A stretch of DNA of 34,552 bases from Nitrospiraceae bacterium (GTDB lineage: Bacteria > Nitrospirota > Thermodesulfovibrionia > UBA6902), in the NCBI GenBank assembly GCA_003599425.1, contig QZKC01000062.1, positions 1 to 34,552 on the forward strand, in the 5' to 3' direction. The position numbers and the translations under genes are program-made. Within the stretch, counting starts at the first letter, position 1; every line of letters begins with the position of its first letter. Under the pieces are notes generated by a model. That model saw only the letters and a list, made by a program, of their open reading frames with translations, was not told the origin of the DNA and did not search any database. Of this stretch, positions 1 to 8,457 are shown piece by piece.

Positions 1-259
1 CTTTAGGATTGATCTTGAAAATGCCTCCGCTGGTCCCAGGCTTTGCTCCGGTCCGCTCCTCGACAAGTTCTTCCATCTCGGCAATGGGCCTGATCTTTTC
101 GACTTCGCTTTTGGAAACACCGAGCGCTGACGCGAGATTTGCGTCAGGATCAGCATCCACAGCAATCACCCGTTTTCCCTCGGATGTGAAGAGATGACTT
201 AATAAGGCTGATACAGTGGTCTTTCCAACGCCGCCTTTGCCTGTGACCGCTATTTTCAT
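1..259 (-). CDS. cooC: CooC-type carbon monoxide dehydrogenase maturation ATPase (5' part)
   Basis: The first 86 residues are present and the gene runs off the left edge. It opens MKIAVTGKGGVGKTT, a deviant Walker A (KGGVGKT, residues 8-14) typical of the SIMIBI/MinD class. VDADPDANLASALG follows at about 34-47. The PIAEMEELVEERTGA stretch (58-72) and the GGIFK segment near the end are characteristic of CooC. The family hydrolyses ATP in the cytoplasm to help insert nickel into the C-cluster of CO dehydrogenase, so an anaerobic CO or acetyl-CoA pathway is implied. The ATG at 259-257 is chosen because the P-loop begins at once. The upstream GGAGG is somewhat distant. The MITE-like element starts only 29 bp upstream. 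The alternative is another MinD-family maturation ATPase. Confidence 0.85.
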   Translation of the reverse strand, partial: MKIAVTGKGGVGKTTVSALLSHLFTSEGKRVIAVDADPDANLASALGVSKSEVEKIRPIAEMEELVEERTGAKPGTSGGIFKINPK

Positions 260-288
260 AAGGAGCGAATTGCCTCCGTTGACTTAAC

Positions 289-540
289 CCAGCTTAATCA
301 TAAACTTAATCTGTAGCAAGCCATGGTTCGAGAAACATCTCGAATGCAATGTATTATTAAAATATTTTAACGATACACATGCAAACAGAATATATATAGG
401 TTATATATGCTAAGGTATTGCACAACATGTTCAGAGGCTTCGCCTCAATGTAAGGATAATAATGTTTCTGTTTAAATTGCTTTACTTCGTAAAGCCTGCA
501 TTTACTCACCATACTTGCTCCACGTTTATGATTAAGCTGG
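289..540. repeat. MITE-like element with 17-bp perfect terminal inverted repeats
   Basis: The left end CCAGCTTAATCATAAAC (289-305) is the exact reverse complement of GTTTATGATTAAGCTGG (524-540). The pairing continues imperfectly inward: GTAGCAAGCCATGG on the left pairs with the complement of CCATACTTGCTCC on the right. The 252-bp AT-rich interior has no credible ORF. Related but degraded sequence recurs at 17992-18090 and 9234-9392, so this is a dispersed family. It fills most of the gap between cooC and the UDP-glucuronate decarboxylase gene. Target-site duplications are not obvious. Confidence 0.7.
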
Positions 541-663
541 TCAGAATTTTTTTAAAGAGTAAAAATACTACCATTTGGGGTAAAATTTTGTCAAAGTTTT
601 CAATTAGATAAACTCCTGTTGTAAGATAATACAAAAGTGTACTTTTAATAAAGGGGAGGTTGC

Positions 664-1605
664 ATGAAGAGAATACTGGTAACAGGCGGAGCGGGGTTTC
701 TCGGTTCGCATTTGTGCGAGAGGCTTTTGAAAAATGGAAATGATGTGTTGTGTGTAGACAACTTTTATACAGGACGCCGCTCAAATGTTGCCGGTTTCAT
801 GAAAACACCCTACTTTGAAGTTATGAGACATGATGTCTGCTTTCCCCTATATGTTGAAGTGGATCAAATATACAATCTTGCATGCCCTGCATCGCCGATC
901 CATTACCAGTATGACCCTGTTCAGACCACAAAGACATCGGTGCACGGAGCTATCAACATGCTCGGGCTTGCCAAGAGGGTGAAAGCAAAGATATTCCAGG
1001 CGTCAACTTCCGAAGTATATGGCGATCCGAAAGTGCACCCTCAGCCTGAATCTTATTGGGGGAATGTGAATCCGGTTGGCTACCGTTCCTGCTATGATGA
1101 GGGGAAGCGATGTGCTGAGACCCTTTTTTTTGACTACTATCGCCAGCATAAATTGAGGATAAAAGTTGCCAGGATATTCAACACATACGGCCCGAGGATG
1201 CTCCCTGACGACGGCAGGGTAGTAAGTAATTTCATCATGCAGGCATTAAAAGGTGAGCCGCTTACCGTATATGGTGACGGGAAACAGACGAGAAGTTTTT
1301 GTTATGTGGATGACATGATCGAAGGCTTTGTAAAATTTATGAACTCTCCTGACGAACTTACAGGCCCCGTGAATCTTGGCAATCCGGGTGAGTTCACCAT
1401 GCTTGAGCTTGCCGATAAAGTGCTGAAACTTACCAGATCGAGATCAAAGATAGTATTCAAACCGCTTCCTAACGATGACCCTGTTCAGAGACAGCCGGAT
1501 ATCTCACTTGCAAAAGACAAGTTAAAGTGGAAACCTAAAGTAAAACTTGAAGATGGACTGAAAGAGACGGTAAGGTATTTCAGGAAACTGGTCTCGGAAA
1601 TGTAG
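664..1605 (+). CDS. UDP-glucuronic acid decarboxylase (UDP-xylose synthase), SDR family
   Basis: The 313-residue extended short-chain dehydrogenase probably converts UDP-glucuronate to UDP-xylose with bound NAD+, giving a pentose donor for surface glycans. The Rossmann glycine motif GGAGFLGSH lies at 8-16. Asp32 follows strand 2 and can bind the adenosine ribose. Catalytic residues are visible as TSE (115-117) and Tyr144-x3-Lys148 within YDEGKR. The [10 protein letters not shown] and DDGRVVSNF segments are typical of the UXS subfamily rather than generic epimerases. The ATG at 664 follows AAGGGGAGGTTGC, a strong ribosome site. The two following glycosyltransferase genes suggest use in a surface or flagellar glycan. 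The alternative is a closely related dTDP- or UDP-sugar epimerase. Confidence 0.88.
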   Translation: MKRILVTGGAGFLGSHLCERLLKNGNDVLCVDNFYTGRRSNVAGFMKTPYFEVMRHDVCFPLYVEVDQIYNLACPASPIHYQYDPVQTTKTSVHGAINMLGLAKRVKAKIFQASTSEVYGDPKVHPQPESYWGNVNPVGYRSCYDEGKRCAETLFFDYYRQHKLRIKVARIFNTYGPRMLPDDGRVVSNFIMQALKGEPLTVYGDGKQTRSFCYVDDMIEGFVKFMNSPDELTGPVNLGNPGEFTMLELADKVLKLTRSRSKIVFKPLPNDDPVQRQPDISLAKDKLKWKPKVKLEDGLKETVRYFRKLVSEM

Positions 1606-2033
1606 ACCGGATTATTCCGTATAGCAGGGAAGTCCGCTTAAGAATTTCTATAATCGACATAAACCATTTCACTGTTTTATTTAATTGCAATGAATGTCTT
1701 TGTTCTTTTCTGAACGATTTAATCGTGACTCTTAACTCATTTTTAAGGGTGTCGTATAAAAATTCTTCATCGGCCTTCCCTGTTTGCTTTGGTACGGGGT
1801 TTCCTGCCATTATTGATGTCAACTAATTGACTTAAATGCTTTTGTGCCGAGAGAGATTATCCCTTCAGTAATTTCCTGTAATCGTATTTTACTCCATAAA
1901 AACAGACTGTTAAGGACTGATCGCCTGCCTGATACTAATTTTGGCAAGAATATTGCTCATTTTCCTGAAAGGTGAAAATTTACCGTCAATATTGTTGCAT
2001 GGACAGAACAGAGGAAAAGGGTAGGCGAGATCT
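1606..2033. other. Intergenic stretch without a supported gene
   Basis: This 428-bp gap separates the decarboxylase gene from the large glycosyltransferase gene. It is AT-rich. A minus-strand frame of about 76 codons crosses its first part, but it has no visible ribosome site and its end overlaps the decarboxylase gene. I see no tRNA, clear terminator or convincing promoter. Confidence 0.5.
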
Positions 2034-4817
2034 ATGGCTCTAAGGGTTCTTATATACAATTGGCATGAAGGGTATATCCATCTTCTTGCCGGGACAGGTT
2101 ATCAGTTTGATGTTGCAGAGGTGTGGAAAGGCAACAGGCTGGGATGGATAAAGCAGTTCAGAGATGTCCCTCCAAATTGCTGTCTGGTCACCGAAGAAGA
2201 GGCAATTGATCGGCTCAGAACGGGATACTATGACAGAATTATTTCACAGAATGTTGAGGACCTTCTGTCTGTTTATCAATACGGTATCCCGATCATACAG
2301 GTTTTTCATACGAAATTTTCCTATATGACAGCGCTTCTTCCTGAAGACGCGAAAAACAATTTCAGGGAAAAAATGGAGAATGTCCTGAATCTGATAAAGG
2401 ACATCACCCTTGTATTTGTTTCACCTTCAAAGAAGGCAGACTGGGGTTTTAACGGAGAGGTCATTTTGCTGGCGACAGACAGCAGTGAATATGATAACTA
2501 TCAGGGGGATGTTGCAAGAGTACTAAGAGCAGGAAATGGTCTTACCAACAGCAGCATGAAGAATATGAGGGAAAACCTTCTCAACGGGCTTCCATACACA
2601 GTCATTGGAGATAATCCTGATATTCCGGAATCCTGTATGCCTCAAACCCCGGAAGAATACAAAAATTATCTGCGGAGCCACCGTGTGTACCTTAACATGC
2701 TCACAGAAAGGGACGATGACGGCTACAATCTTTCCATGCTTGAAGCAATGGCAACAGGCATGCCGGTTGTTTCTGTCGCTAATCCCTCGTCACCAATTAT
2801 TGATGGCGTCAACGGCTATATATCGGGTGATATCAGTTATCTCAGGGCCCGGCTGCAGGAGCTTCTTCAGAACAGGTCACTTGCTGAAGCCCTTGGAAGA
2901 AAGGCAAGGGAGACGGTTATTGAAAAGTTCCCGCTCACAACATTCATCAGGAACTGGAGAAGAATCATTGAGAATGCAGGCTGCGGCAGAGCGGACGGGA
3001 ATGAAGAAAAAACACTTCGGCAGGCTATATTTGAAAAAAACCTTTCAGCGCTCGTGGAGGTGAATCCGGAGCTTGCTGCATCTCTAAGGAACGCAGAGCC
3101 CGGCAGTGATCTGGAACTGGTCGAGGCAAAAAATGGAATGCCGTGCCTTAAAGTCAATGGGATGGCTTTTCACAGTCTCTACGATCCAGTAAAAGAGACC
3201 AGGGAATGGATTGCATATCATAAGGACATAATACAGAATGCACAATCAGTCGCGGTCCTTGGTTTTGGGCTCGGGTACCAGGTCCTGGAACTTTGCAAGA
3301 TACCCGGCAAGGAAATAACGGTCTTTGAACCCCGTCTGGATGTCCTGAAAGTCGCGCTTCAGACCTTCTGTTTATCCTCAGTGCTTAAGAATATCAGGAT
3401 CGTTACGGATAGCACGATACCATTCGTGTATCACCCTTCTTCAGTAAATCAGGCAGTATACGGGAAACGAATGGCAATACTTCAGCACAAGCCGTCAGTG
3501 AACGCTAACCGCGATTATTATGAAAAGATGCTCATTCGTTTGAAAGCAAGAGAGAGAATATCTAAAGGGTTGAAAATTCTTGTCATCGGTCCTGTGTACG
3601 GCGGGTCTCTGCCTATAGCCAGATACTGTTCTGCAACGCTGAAACGTATGGGGCACACTGTGGAACTGATCGACAACAGCAGATTTGAGGATGCCCTCTT
3701 TTTCGCAAAGGATGTTGCTAAAGACAACTCGACTTATAAACGTCTCATGGACAGGCTTTCTTCGTTTCTTTCAGAAGCAGTCATTGCGAGGTGCGAGAAT
3801 TTCAGGCCGGATCTGGTTTTTGCTTTGGCCCAGGCTCCGCTGACGACCGAGTGTCTTCAGAGACTTAAGGTATCCGGAACTCCGACAGCGTTCTGGTTTG
3901 TTGAAGATTTCAGGCTTATGAACTATTGGAAGAATGTTGCCGGACTATATGACTATTTCTTTGCCATCCAGAAAGGAGATTTCTTCAGTGAGCTTGAAAA
4001 GGCAGGCATAAAGAATTATCACTATCTTCCGCTTGCTGCAGACCCTGCTGTTCACAGAAAAACTGAGCTGAACAATGAAGAGAGAGGCTATTACGGCAGC
4101 GCTTTATCATTTATTGGGGCAGGGTATTACAACCGGAGACACTTGTTCAAAGGCCTCCTGGACTATGATTTTAAAATTTGGGGTAATGACTGGGACATGA
4201 ACTCGGCGCTTGCACGATGCGTCCAGAGGTCAGGCGGCAGGGTGGACTCTGACGAGACAGTCATGATATTCAATGCTTCCAAAATAAATATCAACCTCCA
4301 TTCATCAACATGTCACAAGGGAATAAATCCCTTTGGGGATTTTGTGAATCCGAGGACCTTTGAAATAGCTGCGTGCGGAGGGTTTCAGCTTGTGGACAGG
4401 CGGTCAGAACTCGCAGAGTTCTTTGATGAGAATAAAGAAGTCATTGTGTTTGAGAGTCTTGAAGACCTGCGTAAAAAGATAACGTATTATCTGGAACATG
4501 AAGATGAGAGGAATGCTATTGCGCAAAGGGCAAGAGAAAGAGTGCTGTTCGAGCACACCTATGAACACAGAATGCACGAAATGCTGGAGCACTTGGCGGA
4601 CCGCGGATTTAATCCCGGGGAAGAAAATGAAGGTGGTAGTACTTGCGATCTCATTGAAAGGGCACGCGGGGAGGGTGAGCTTGTGGAATATCTTTCCCGA
4701 TATTCAGGAAGGGACCGGATAACACTTGCCGATATTGTTCAGGATATTGAAAACAGCGAGGGAGACCTTACCTATCCGGAAACAGTGTTTCTTGTCATGA
4801 ATGAGTTTGTGAAATGA
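2034..4817 (+). CDS. Three-part glycosyltransferase: GT4-like, Maf N-terminal-like and CgeB-like regions
   Basis: The 927-residue protein has three recognisable parts. Residues 1 to about 315 resemble a GT-B family 4 transferase, with a GYNLSMLEAMATGMPVVS donor-site segment followed by GVNGY. Residues about 365-490 contain HSLYDP, a VLGFGLGYQVLEL Rossmann glycine motif (about 408) and an FEPRLDVLKVAL segment. These resemble the N-terminal domain of motility accessory factor (Maf) flagellin glycosyltransferases. Residues about 512-870 resemble the CgeB/DUF3880 GT-B family, with NPRTFEIAACGGFQLVD near 770 and a terminal glycosyltransferase helix. Flagellar motor genes downstream make flagellin or surface-protein glycosylation a reasonable role; the acceptor is inferred. 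ATG 2034 lies 6 bp after GTAGGCGAG. Confidence 0.72.
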   Translation: MALRVLIYNWHEGYIHLLAGTGYQFDVAEVWKGNRLGWIKQFRDVPPNCCLVTEEEAIDRLRTGYYDRIISQNVEDLLSVYQYGIPIIQVFHTKFSYMTALLPEDAKNNFREKMENVLNLIKDITLVFVSPSKKADWGFNGEVILLATDSSEYDNYQGDVARVLRAGNGLTNSSMKNMRENLLNGLPYTVIGDNPDIPESCMPQTPEEYKNYLRSHRVYLNMLTERDDDGYNLSMLEAMATGMPVVSVANPSSPIIDGVNGYISGDISYLRARLQELLQNRSLAEALGRKARETVIEKFPLTTFIRNWRRIIENAGCGRADGNEEKTLRQAIFEKNLSALVEVNPELAASLRNAEPGSDLELVEAKNGMPCLKVNGMAFHSLYDPVKETREWIAYHKDIIQNAQSVAVLGFGLGYQVLELCKIPGKEITVFEPRLDVLKVALQTFCLSSVLKNIRIVTDSTIPFVYHPSSVNQAVYGKRMAILQHKPSVNANRDYYEKMLIRLKARERISKGLKILVIGPVYGGSLPIARYCSATLKRMGHTVELIDNSRFEDALFFAKDVAKDNSTYKRLMDRLSSFLSEAVIARCENFRPDLVFALAQAPLTTECLQRLKVSGTPTAFWFVEDFRLMNYWKNVAGLYDYFFAIQKGDFFSELEKAGIKNYHYLPLAADPAVHRKTELNNEERGYYGSALSFIGAGYYNRRHLFKGLLDYDFKIWGNDWDMNSALARCVQRSGGRVDSDETVMIFNASKININLHSSTCHKGINPFGDFVNPRTFEIAACGGFQLVDRRSELAEFFDENKEVIVFESLEDLRKKITYYLEHEDERNAIAQRARERVLFEHTYEHRMHEMLEHLADRGFNPGEENEGGSTCDLIERARGEGELVEYLSRYSGRDRITLADIVQDIENSEGDLTYPETVFLVMNEFVK

Positions 4818-4820
4818 GAA

Positions 4821-4908
4821 ATAAGTGCAAAAGTACAATAGTGCAGAAGTGCAAAAGTCAGAAGAGCAGAAGTACAAAAGTACAAAAACGCAATAGTGCA
4901 GAAGTGAG
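4821..4908. repeat. Short tandem repeat, period 8, consensus RAAGTGCA
   Basis: About eleven imperfect copies run head to tail between the two glycosyltransferase genes, for example AAAGTACA (4830-4837), ATAGTGCA (4838-4845), GAAGTGCA (4846-4853) and again ATAGTGCA (4893-4900). One unit (4854-4860) is a base short. The last unit abuts the ribosome-binding region of the next gene. It is not CRISPR-like because there are no spacers. Confidence 0.85.
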
Positions 4909-4914
4909 CAGGCA

Positions 4915-6666
4915 ATGAAAGAGATATTGATCGTAAACCTTACGCGGATGGGGGACCTCCTGCAGACAACGCCACTGATGGCAGGGTTAAAGGAGCAATA
5001 CAGGGATGCGAGGATCACACTCCTTGTAAGTTCCAGGTTTGCGGAGATTTGCAGCGGCATTCCGTTGATCGATGACCTGATCGTATTTGATATGCATGGG
5101 TTCAGGGACCGGCTCATGCAAAAAGAACATGATCTTGTCGGGAACTACCTGTTCCTGAAAAGACTTATCAGCAGGCTAAATGAGAAAGAATATGATCTTG
5201 CGATAAATGTAACGCATTCATCCGTCAGCGCTCTCATCATATCTCTTGTTCATGCACGTGAGATAAGAGGTTTTACCATTGACTCTGAAGGCCACAGGGT
5301 GATCAGGCATCCGTGGCTGAAGTATTTTTTCAATGTGGTCCCTAACAGGGATTACAATCCTTTTCACCTTGTGGACATGTACCTGAAGGCAGGCGATGTA
5401 ATGCCGGAACGAAAAGGGCTGATATACGAAGTGAGGGATGAAGACAGGGTAAATGCTGAAGAAATTCTTTTAAAGGAAGGTATCAGGAATGAGGATTCCC
5501 TTGTCGGGATACATCTCGGGGCAAGCAAAAGCGATAAGACATGGCCGGTGAGTTCATTCGTGGAGGTTGCGGACATGATAAGCCGCGAATACCATGCGCG
5601 AGTGATCCTCTTCGGGTCATCAACAGAGGCTGACCTCGGAGAAAAATTCACCAGCGCCGCAAACTGCAAACCGGTAAACCTTATAGGTAAAACCTCACTC
5701 GGAGAATTGGCCGCACTCCTTAAGCAGTGCTCTGTGCTTATCAGCAACGACACAGGACCTCTGCACCTTGCTACAGCCGTAGGGACAACGGTCGTTGATA
5801 TATTTACGGCAAATGTCCATTTTCTGGAAACATCTCCGTACGGTGAGGGGCATTATGTCATACAGTCAGACCTGCCCTGTGTGCCTTGCGGTTTTGATGT
5901 GCAATGCAACAACATGAAATGCAAAGACGCAATTACGCCTCAGATCGTATGTGATACAGTGAAAACAGTTCTAAATAATAAGGCAGGAATATCCGCGAAC
6001 AAGTTCCTTATGCCTGAACATGTTCAGATATACAGGACATATTTCAGAGAAAACGGAATGCTGGGGTTTTATCCGATCAAACGAAAAGAAATAACAAGGG
6101 AGATCCTTTACAGAATATTGTACCGTGCAGTATGGGATATGGACATTCATATGTCATCGAATGAATGTGAGGCTGCATGCAACGGCATCTGCGATGAATT
6201 GTCCTCTTGTTGCCTATTAAGCCGTGCCTGGAGCATTGTGTGTTCTTTGAAAGAAGATGCAAAGGCGCTTGCGCGTTTGAATGAATTGGCTGGGCAAGGG
6301 CTTGGGATCATTGACCGTATCTGTGAAGAGGCGGGGCGGGATGCTATCGAAATAAATCTGCTGAAAGAGCTGTCAGACAGGCTTGAATCAGTTGATAGAG
6401 AATTGGAACTGGCAGGTCATGCCTATCCGTGCTTCCGTCCGCTTTTAGTGGTTTTTGTCTTTTCCAGAGAAGCTCTTGAAGGCAGCGGCCTTTCTGCTTT
6501 GGCCAATAGTTCGAAAAAAATATACGAAGAACTGTTTTTCAGATCTTTAAAATTTTTACAGGTGATGAAAAAAATAATTACTTTCATGGAATCAAAATCT
6601 GAAAATGAACAAGAACCAAGGCCGGAAACTATACATGAAACGGCTTGCAGGGGGTGTGACAGGTGA
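4915..6666 (+). CDS. Glycosyltransferase family 9 (ADP-heptose:LPS heptosyltransferase-like) with C-terminal extension
   Basis: Residues 1 to about 350 match a GT9 GT-B enzyme. The N-terminal IVNLTRMGDLLQTTPLM is the family signature. GIHLGASKSDKTWP opens the second Rossmann half. ISNDTGPLHLATAVGT (about 275-290) is the nucleotide-sugar site. GT9 enzymes usually transfer ADP-heptose to inner-core LPS at the cytoplasmic membrane face. Known members are near 350 residues, but this one has 583. The extra 230 residues are helical and Cys-rich at first (SSNECEAACNGICDELSSCC), and I do not recognise them. The context of a Maf-like transferase and motility genes suggests the acceptor may be a protein glycan rather than LPS. 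ATG 4915 follows a weak GAGCAGG site at the edge of the octamer repeat. Confidence 0.82.
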   Translation: MKEILIVNLTRMGDLLQTTPLMAGLKEQYRDARITLLVSSRFAEICSGIPLIDDLIVFDMHGFRDRLMQKEHDLVGNYLFLKRLISRLNEKEYDLAINVTHSSVSALIISLVHAREIRGFTIDSEGHRVIRHPWLKYFFNVVPNRDYNPFHLVDMYLKAGDVMPERKGLIYEVRDEDRVNAEEILLKEGIRNEDSLVGIHLGASKSDKTWPVSSFVEVADMISREYHARVILFGSSTEADLGEKFTSAANCKPVNLIGKTSLGELAALLKQCSVLISNDTGPLHLATAVGTTVVDIFTANVHFLETSPYGEGHYVIQSDLPCVPCGFDVQCNNMKCKDAITPQIVCDTVKTVLNNKAGISANKFLMPEHVQIYRTYFRENGMLGFYPIKRKEITREILYRILYRAVWDMDIHMSSNECEAACNGICDELSSCCLLSRAWSIVCSLKEDAKALARLNELAGQGLGIIDRICEEAGRDAIEINLLKELSDRLESVDRELELAGHAYPCFRPLLVVFVFSREALEGSGLSALANSSKKIYEELFFRSLKFLQVMKKIITFMESKSENEQEPRPETIHETACRGCDR

Positions 6667-6726
6667 CATCCTGTTTTGCAGCTTTTGCATTCCGGCATGC
6701 CAGATGTTCCGGAAAAAGGAGGTATG

Positions 6727-7161
6727 ATGAGTGAATTAATGAATGGAGAAAAAGGAGCGGAACTCCTGAGAGTCATCAAAGACAGCATTGGGGACGCAAG
6801 GAGTACCGTACAGGAACTGGCTCAGGTTTTCAGGGAAAGCGTTCAATCACTGAGAATTGAAGAAAGCGAAGGGGTCTTTCTTCGGCTTATGCAGAACATC
6901 AGGGATCTTCAATATGTTATGACTTTCATGTCGGAACTGAATGAAGGCCTCAGATTTTTTAACGAATTCGGGCTGCCTTCCGATCCCATTACAGATCAGA
7001 GGGCGGGCATCCATCTGTTCAGTGAAATGAACTCGGCTTTTGAAACGAGAGACTGGATCATGCTTTCGGATCTCATCGAATATGAACTTTCTCCTTTACT
7101 GCTGAAAGAGGATGAATGGCTTGGAATGCTGGACAAAAAACTGGCAGAGTGTGCAGCATGA
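6727..7161 (+). CDS. Helical hypothetical protein in the motility block
   Basis: The 144-residue protein is not recognised. It is almost entirely predicted helix, without signal peptide or membrane segment. It starts MSELMNGEKGAELL and ends in KKLAECAA. It lies between the GT9 gene and a stand-alone receiver gene. A strong AAAGGAGGT site at 6715-6723 fits ATG 6727 (spacing about 4) better than ATG 6724, which touches it. An in-frame TTG at 6676 has no site. Its length and helical make-up would suit a flagellar chaperone or a regulator that partners the receiver, but nothing in the sequence proves either. Confidence 0.6.
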   Translation: MSELMNGEKGAELLRVIKDSIGDARSTVQELAQVFRESVQSLRIEESEGVFLRLMQNIRDLQYVMTFMSELNEGLRFFNEFGLPSDPITDQRAGIHLFSEMNSAFETRDWIMLSDLIEYELSPLLLKEDEWLGMLDKKLAECAA

Positions 7162-7228
7162 AATCGGAGATTGGAAATCTAACTATGGATCAGGATGACA
7201 GGGTAATTTAAAAGGAGAACGGACGAAC

Positions 7229-7855
7229 GTGGATAAATCAGAGTTCAGGATGCTGGTTGCAGATGATGATGTTATGGTGAGGGATGTTATTGTGAAGTTC
7301 CTTTCCGGGCAGGGATATTCTGTTATTACGGCAAATGACGGGCTTGAGGCGCTGCAGTTGCTCAGGCTTGAGGATATACATCTGGTGCTTACCGATCTCA
7401 GAATGCCTGGCGCTGACGGGATGGAAATCCTGAGGACTGCGGTCAGGATAAATCCCAAGATAGCTGTTGTGGTGATCACAGCCTATGGAACACTTGATAC
7501 CGCACTTGAAGCGGTCAATGAAGGGGCCTTTGATTATGTTGCCAAACCTTTTGTAATGCAGCAATTGCTGCTGGTTGTCAGGAATGCATATAGAATGACG
7601 CTTCTGAGCAGGGAGAACGAGAGATTGTTAAGCCAGCTTAAAGAAGCATACAGGAGCCGGGATGGCAAGAAACCTGATGAGTACGGGAAAGGCTCTGTAA
7701 TGCCCATAGATTCCCACGAGAGGATAGAAAAGCTCAGGGAGCTCAACCTCATCAATTCCGAGGAGGCGCATGTTCTTCAGGAGAGGCTGAAATCCGGCGA
7801 CGGGAACATAAAGAAATACAATTCTCTGGTCCAGGGACTGAAAAAGCAGTATTAG
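7229..7855 (+). CDS. CheY-like receiver protein with helical C-terminus
   Basis: The 208-residue cytoplasmic response regulator has a complete receiver domain in residues 1-122. The acidic cluster is DDD (12-14), the phospho-acceptor is Asp56 in LTDLRMPGADGM, Thr84 lies in VITAYG, and Lys106 lies in VAKPF. No DNA-binding or enzymatic output follows. The last 85 residues are charged helix, including IEKLRELNLINSEEAHVLQERL (about 152-173). It probably works by protein contact. GTG 7229 is used, with AAAGGAGAAC upstream. Its gene lies 13 bp before the PilZ gene and its kinase could be the PAS kinase at 10202; that pairing is inferred from proximity. Confidence 0.85.
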   Translation: MDKSEFRMLVADDDVMVRDVIVKFLSGQGYSVITANDGLEALQLLRLEDIHLVLTDLRMPGADGMEILRTAVRINPKIAVVVITAYGTLDTALEAVNEGAFDYVAKPFVMQQLLLVVRNAYRMTLLSRENERLLSQLKEAYRSRDGKKPDEYGKGSVMPIDSHERIEKLRELNLINSEEAHVLQERLKSGDGNIKKYNSLVQGLKKQY

Positions 7856-7868
7856 CCAAGGAGGAAAT

Positions 7869-8456
7869 ATGCCAAACGATAAAAGACAGGAGCATGAAAA
7901 GAGGGATTATTTCAGGGTTGATGACGTCATCGCGGTTGTGGCAAACCCTGTTCATCTCATGAATGAAAAAGAGAGGGAAGCCATGAAATCGGCTGTCAGT
8001 TCAAAGGCCTTTTCGCTCTTTGATACCGGTGAATCAGTTGAAGACTCCGGAACGGAGAGCTATTCAGAACCCCCGGATAGCGGAAAGTTATATGACATGA
8101 TGAACGAAATACGGGCCAAGCTTGATTTCCTGATAAACCATCTCCTGCTTGAAAAAGAAGGTCTTGTGTCTACAGAGAAGAAACATGTTAATATCAGCGC
8201 TTCAGGTATCCGCTTCACGGTCAAGCATCCTGTCAAGGAAAAGGATATACTCGAAATAAAACTGCTTCTTCCCACATACCCCCCTGTAGCTGTCTTTGCA
8301 TATGGTGAAGTAAAAAGGGTCAGGGCCCTGGATGACCAGACCTATGATGTTGCCATCGAATATCTTAATATGGGGGAATCGGCACGCAATGAGATCATTC
8401 AGTACACGCTGAACCATCAGAGGGAAACGATAAGGAAGATGAAGGAAAGCGGTTAA
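7869..8456 (+). CDS. PilZ-domain protein (c-di-GMP receptor)
   Basis: The 195-residue protein carries both halves of the PilZ c-di-GMP signature. RDYFR (12-16) supplies RxxxR, and NISASG (108-113) supplies the D/NxSxxG element. They are about 90 residues apart with a helical, acidic insert between them. A beta-rich PilZ core follows, with VFAYGEVKRV and YDVAIEYLN. The stop is one base before motA1, so the two are likely co-translated. By analogy with YcgR-type proteins it may slow or tune the motor by acting on the stator when c-di-GMP is high. That specific role is inferred. ATG 7869 follows AAGGAGGAAAT. Confidence 0.85.
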   Translation: MPNDKRQEHEKRDYFRVDDVIAVVANPVHLMNEKEREAMKSAVSSKAFSLFDTGESVEDSGTESYSEPPDSGKLYDMMNEIRAKLDFLINHLLLEKEGLVSTEKKHVNISASGIRFTVKHPVKEKDILEIKLLLPTYPPVAVFAYGEVKRVRALDDQTYDVAIEYLNMGESARNEIIQYTLNHQRETIRKMKESG

Positions 8457-8457
8457 T

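Noticed and set aside
588-614. Possible promoter TTGTCA / TAAACT before the decarboxylase gene
   Set aside because: The spacer is only 15 bp, and other weak combinations nearby are equally plausible.
1580-1822. Minus-strand open frame of 76-80 codons after the decarboxylase gene
   Set aside because: It has no visible ribosome site and no recognisable motif, and its end overlaps a clear gene. It is kept only as a note for the gap.
4821-4908. Possible CRISPR-like array
   Set aside because: The 8-base units are directly adjacent with no spacers, so this is a short tandem repeat.
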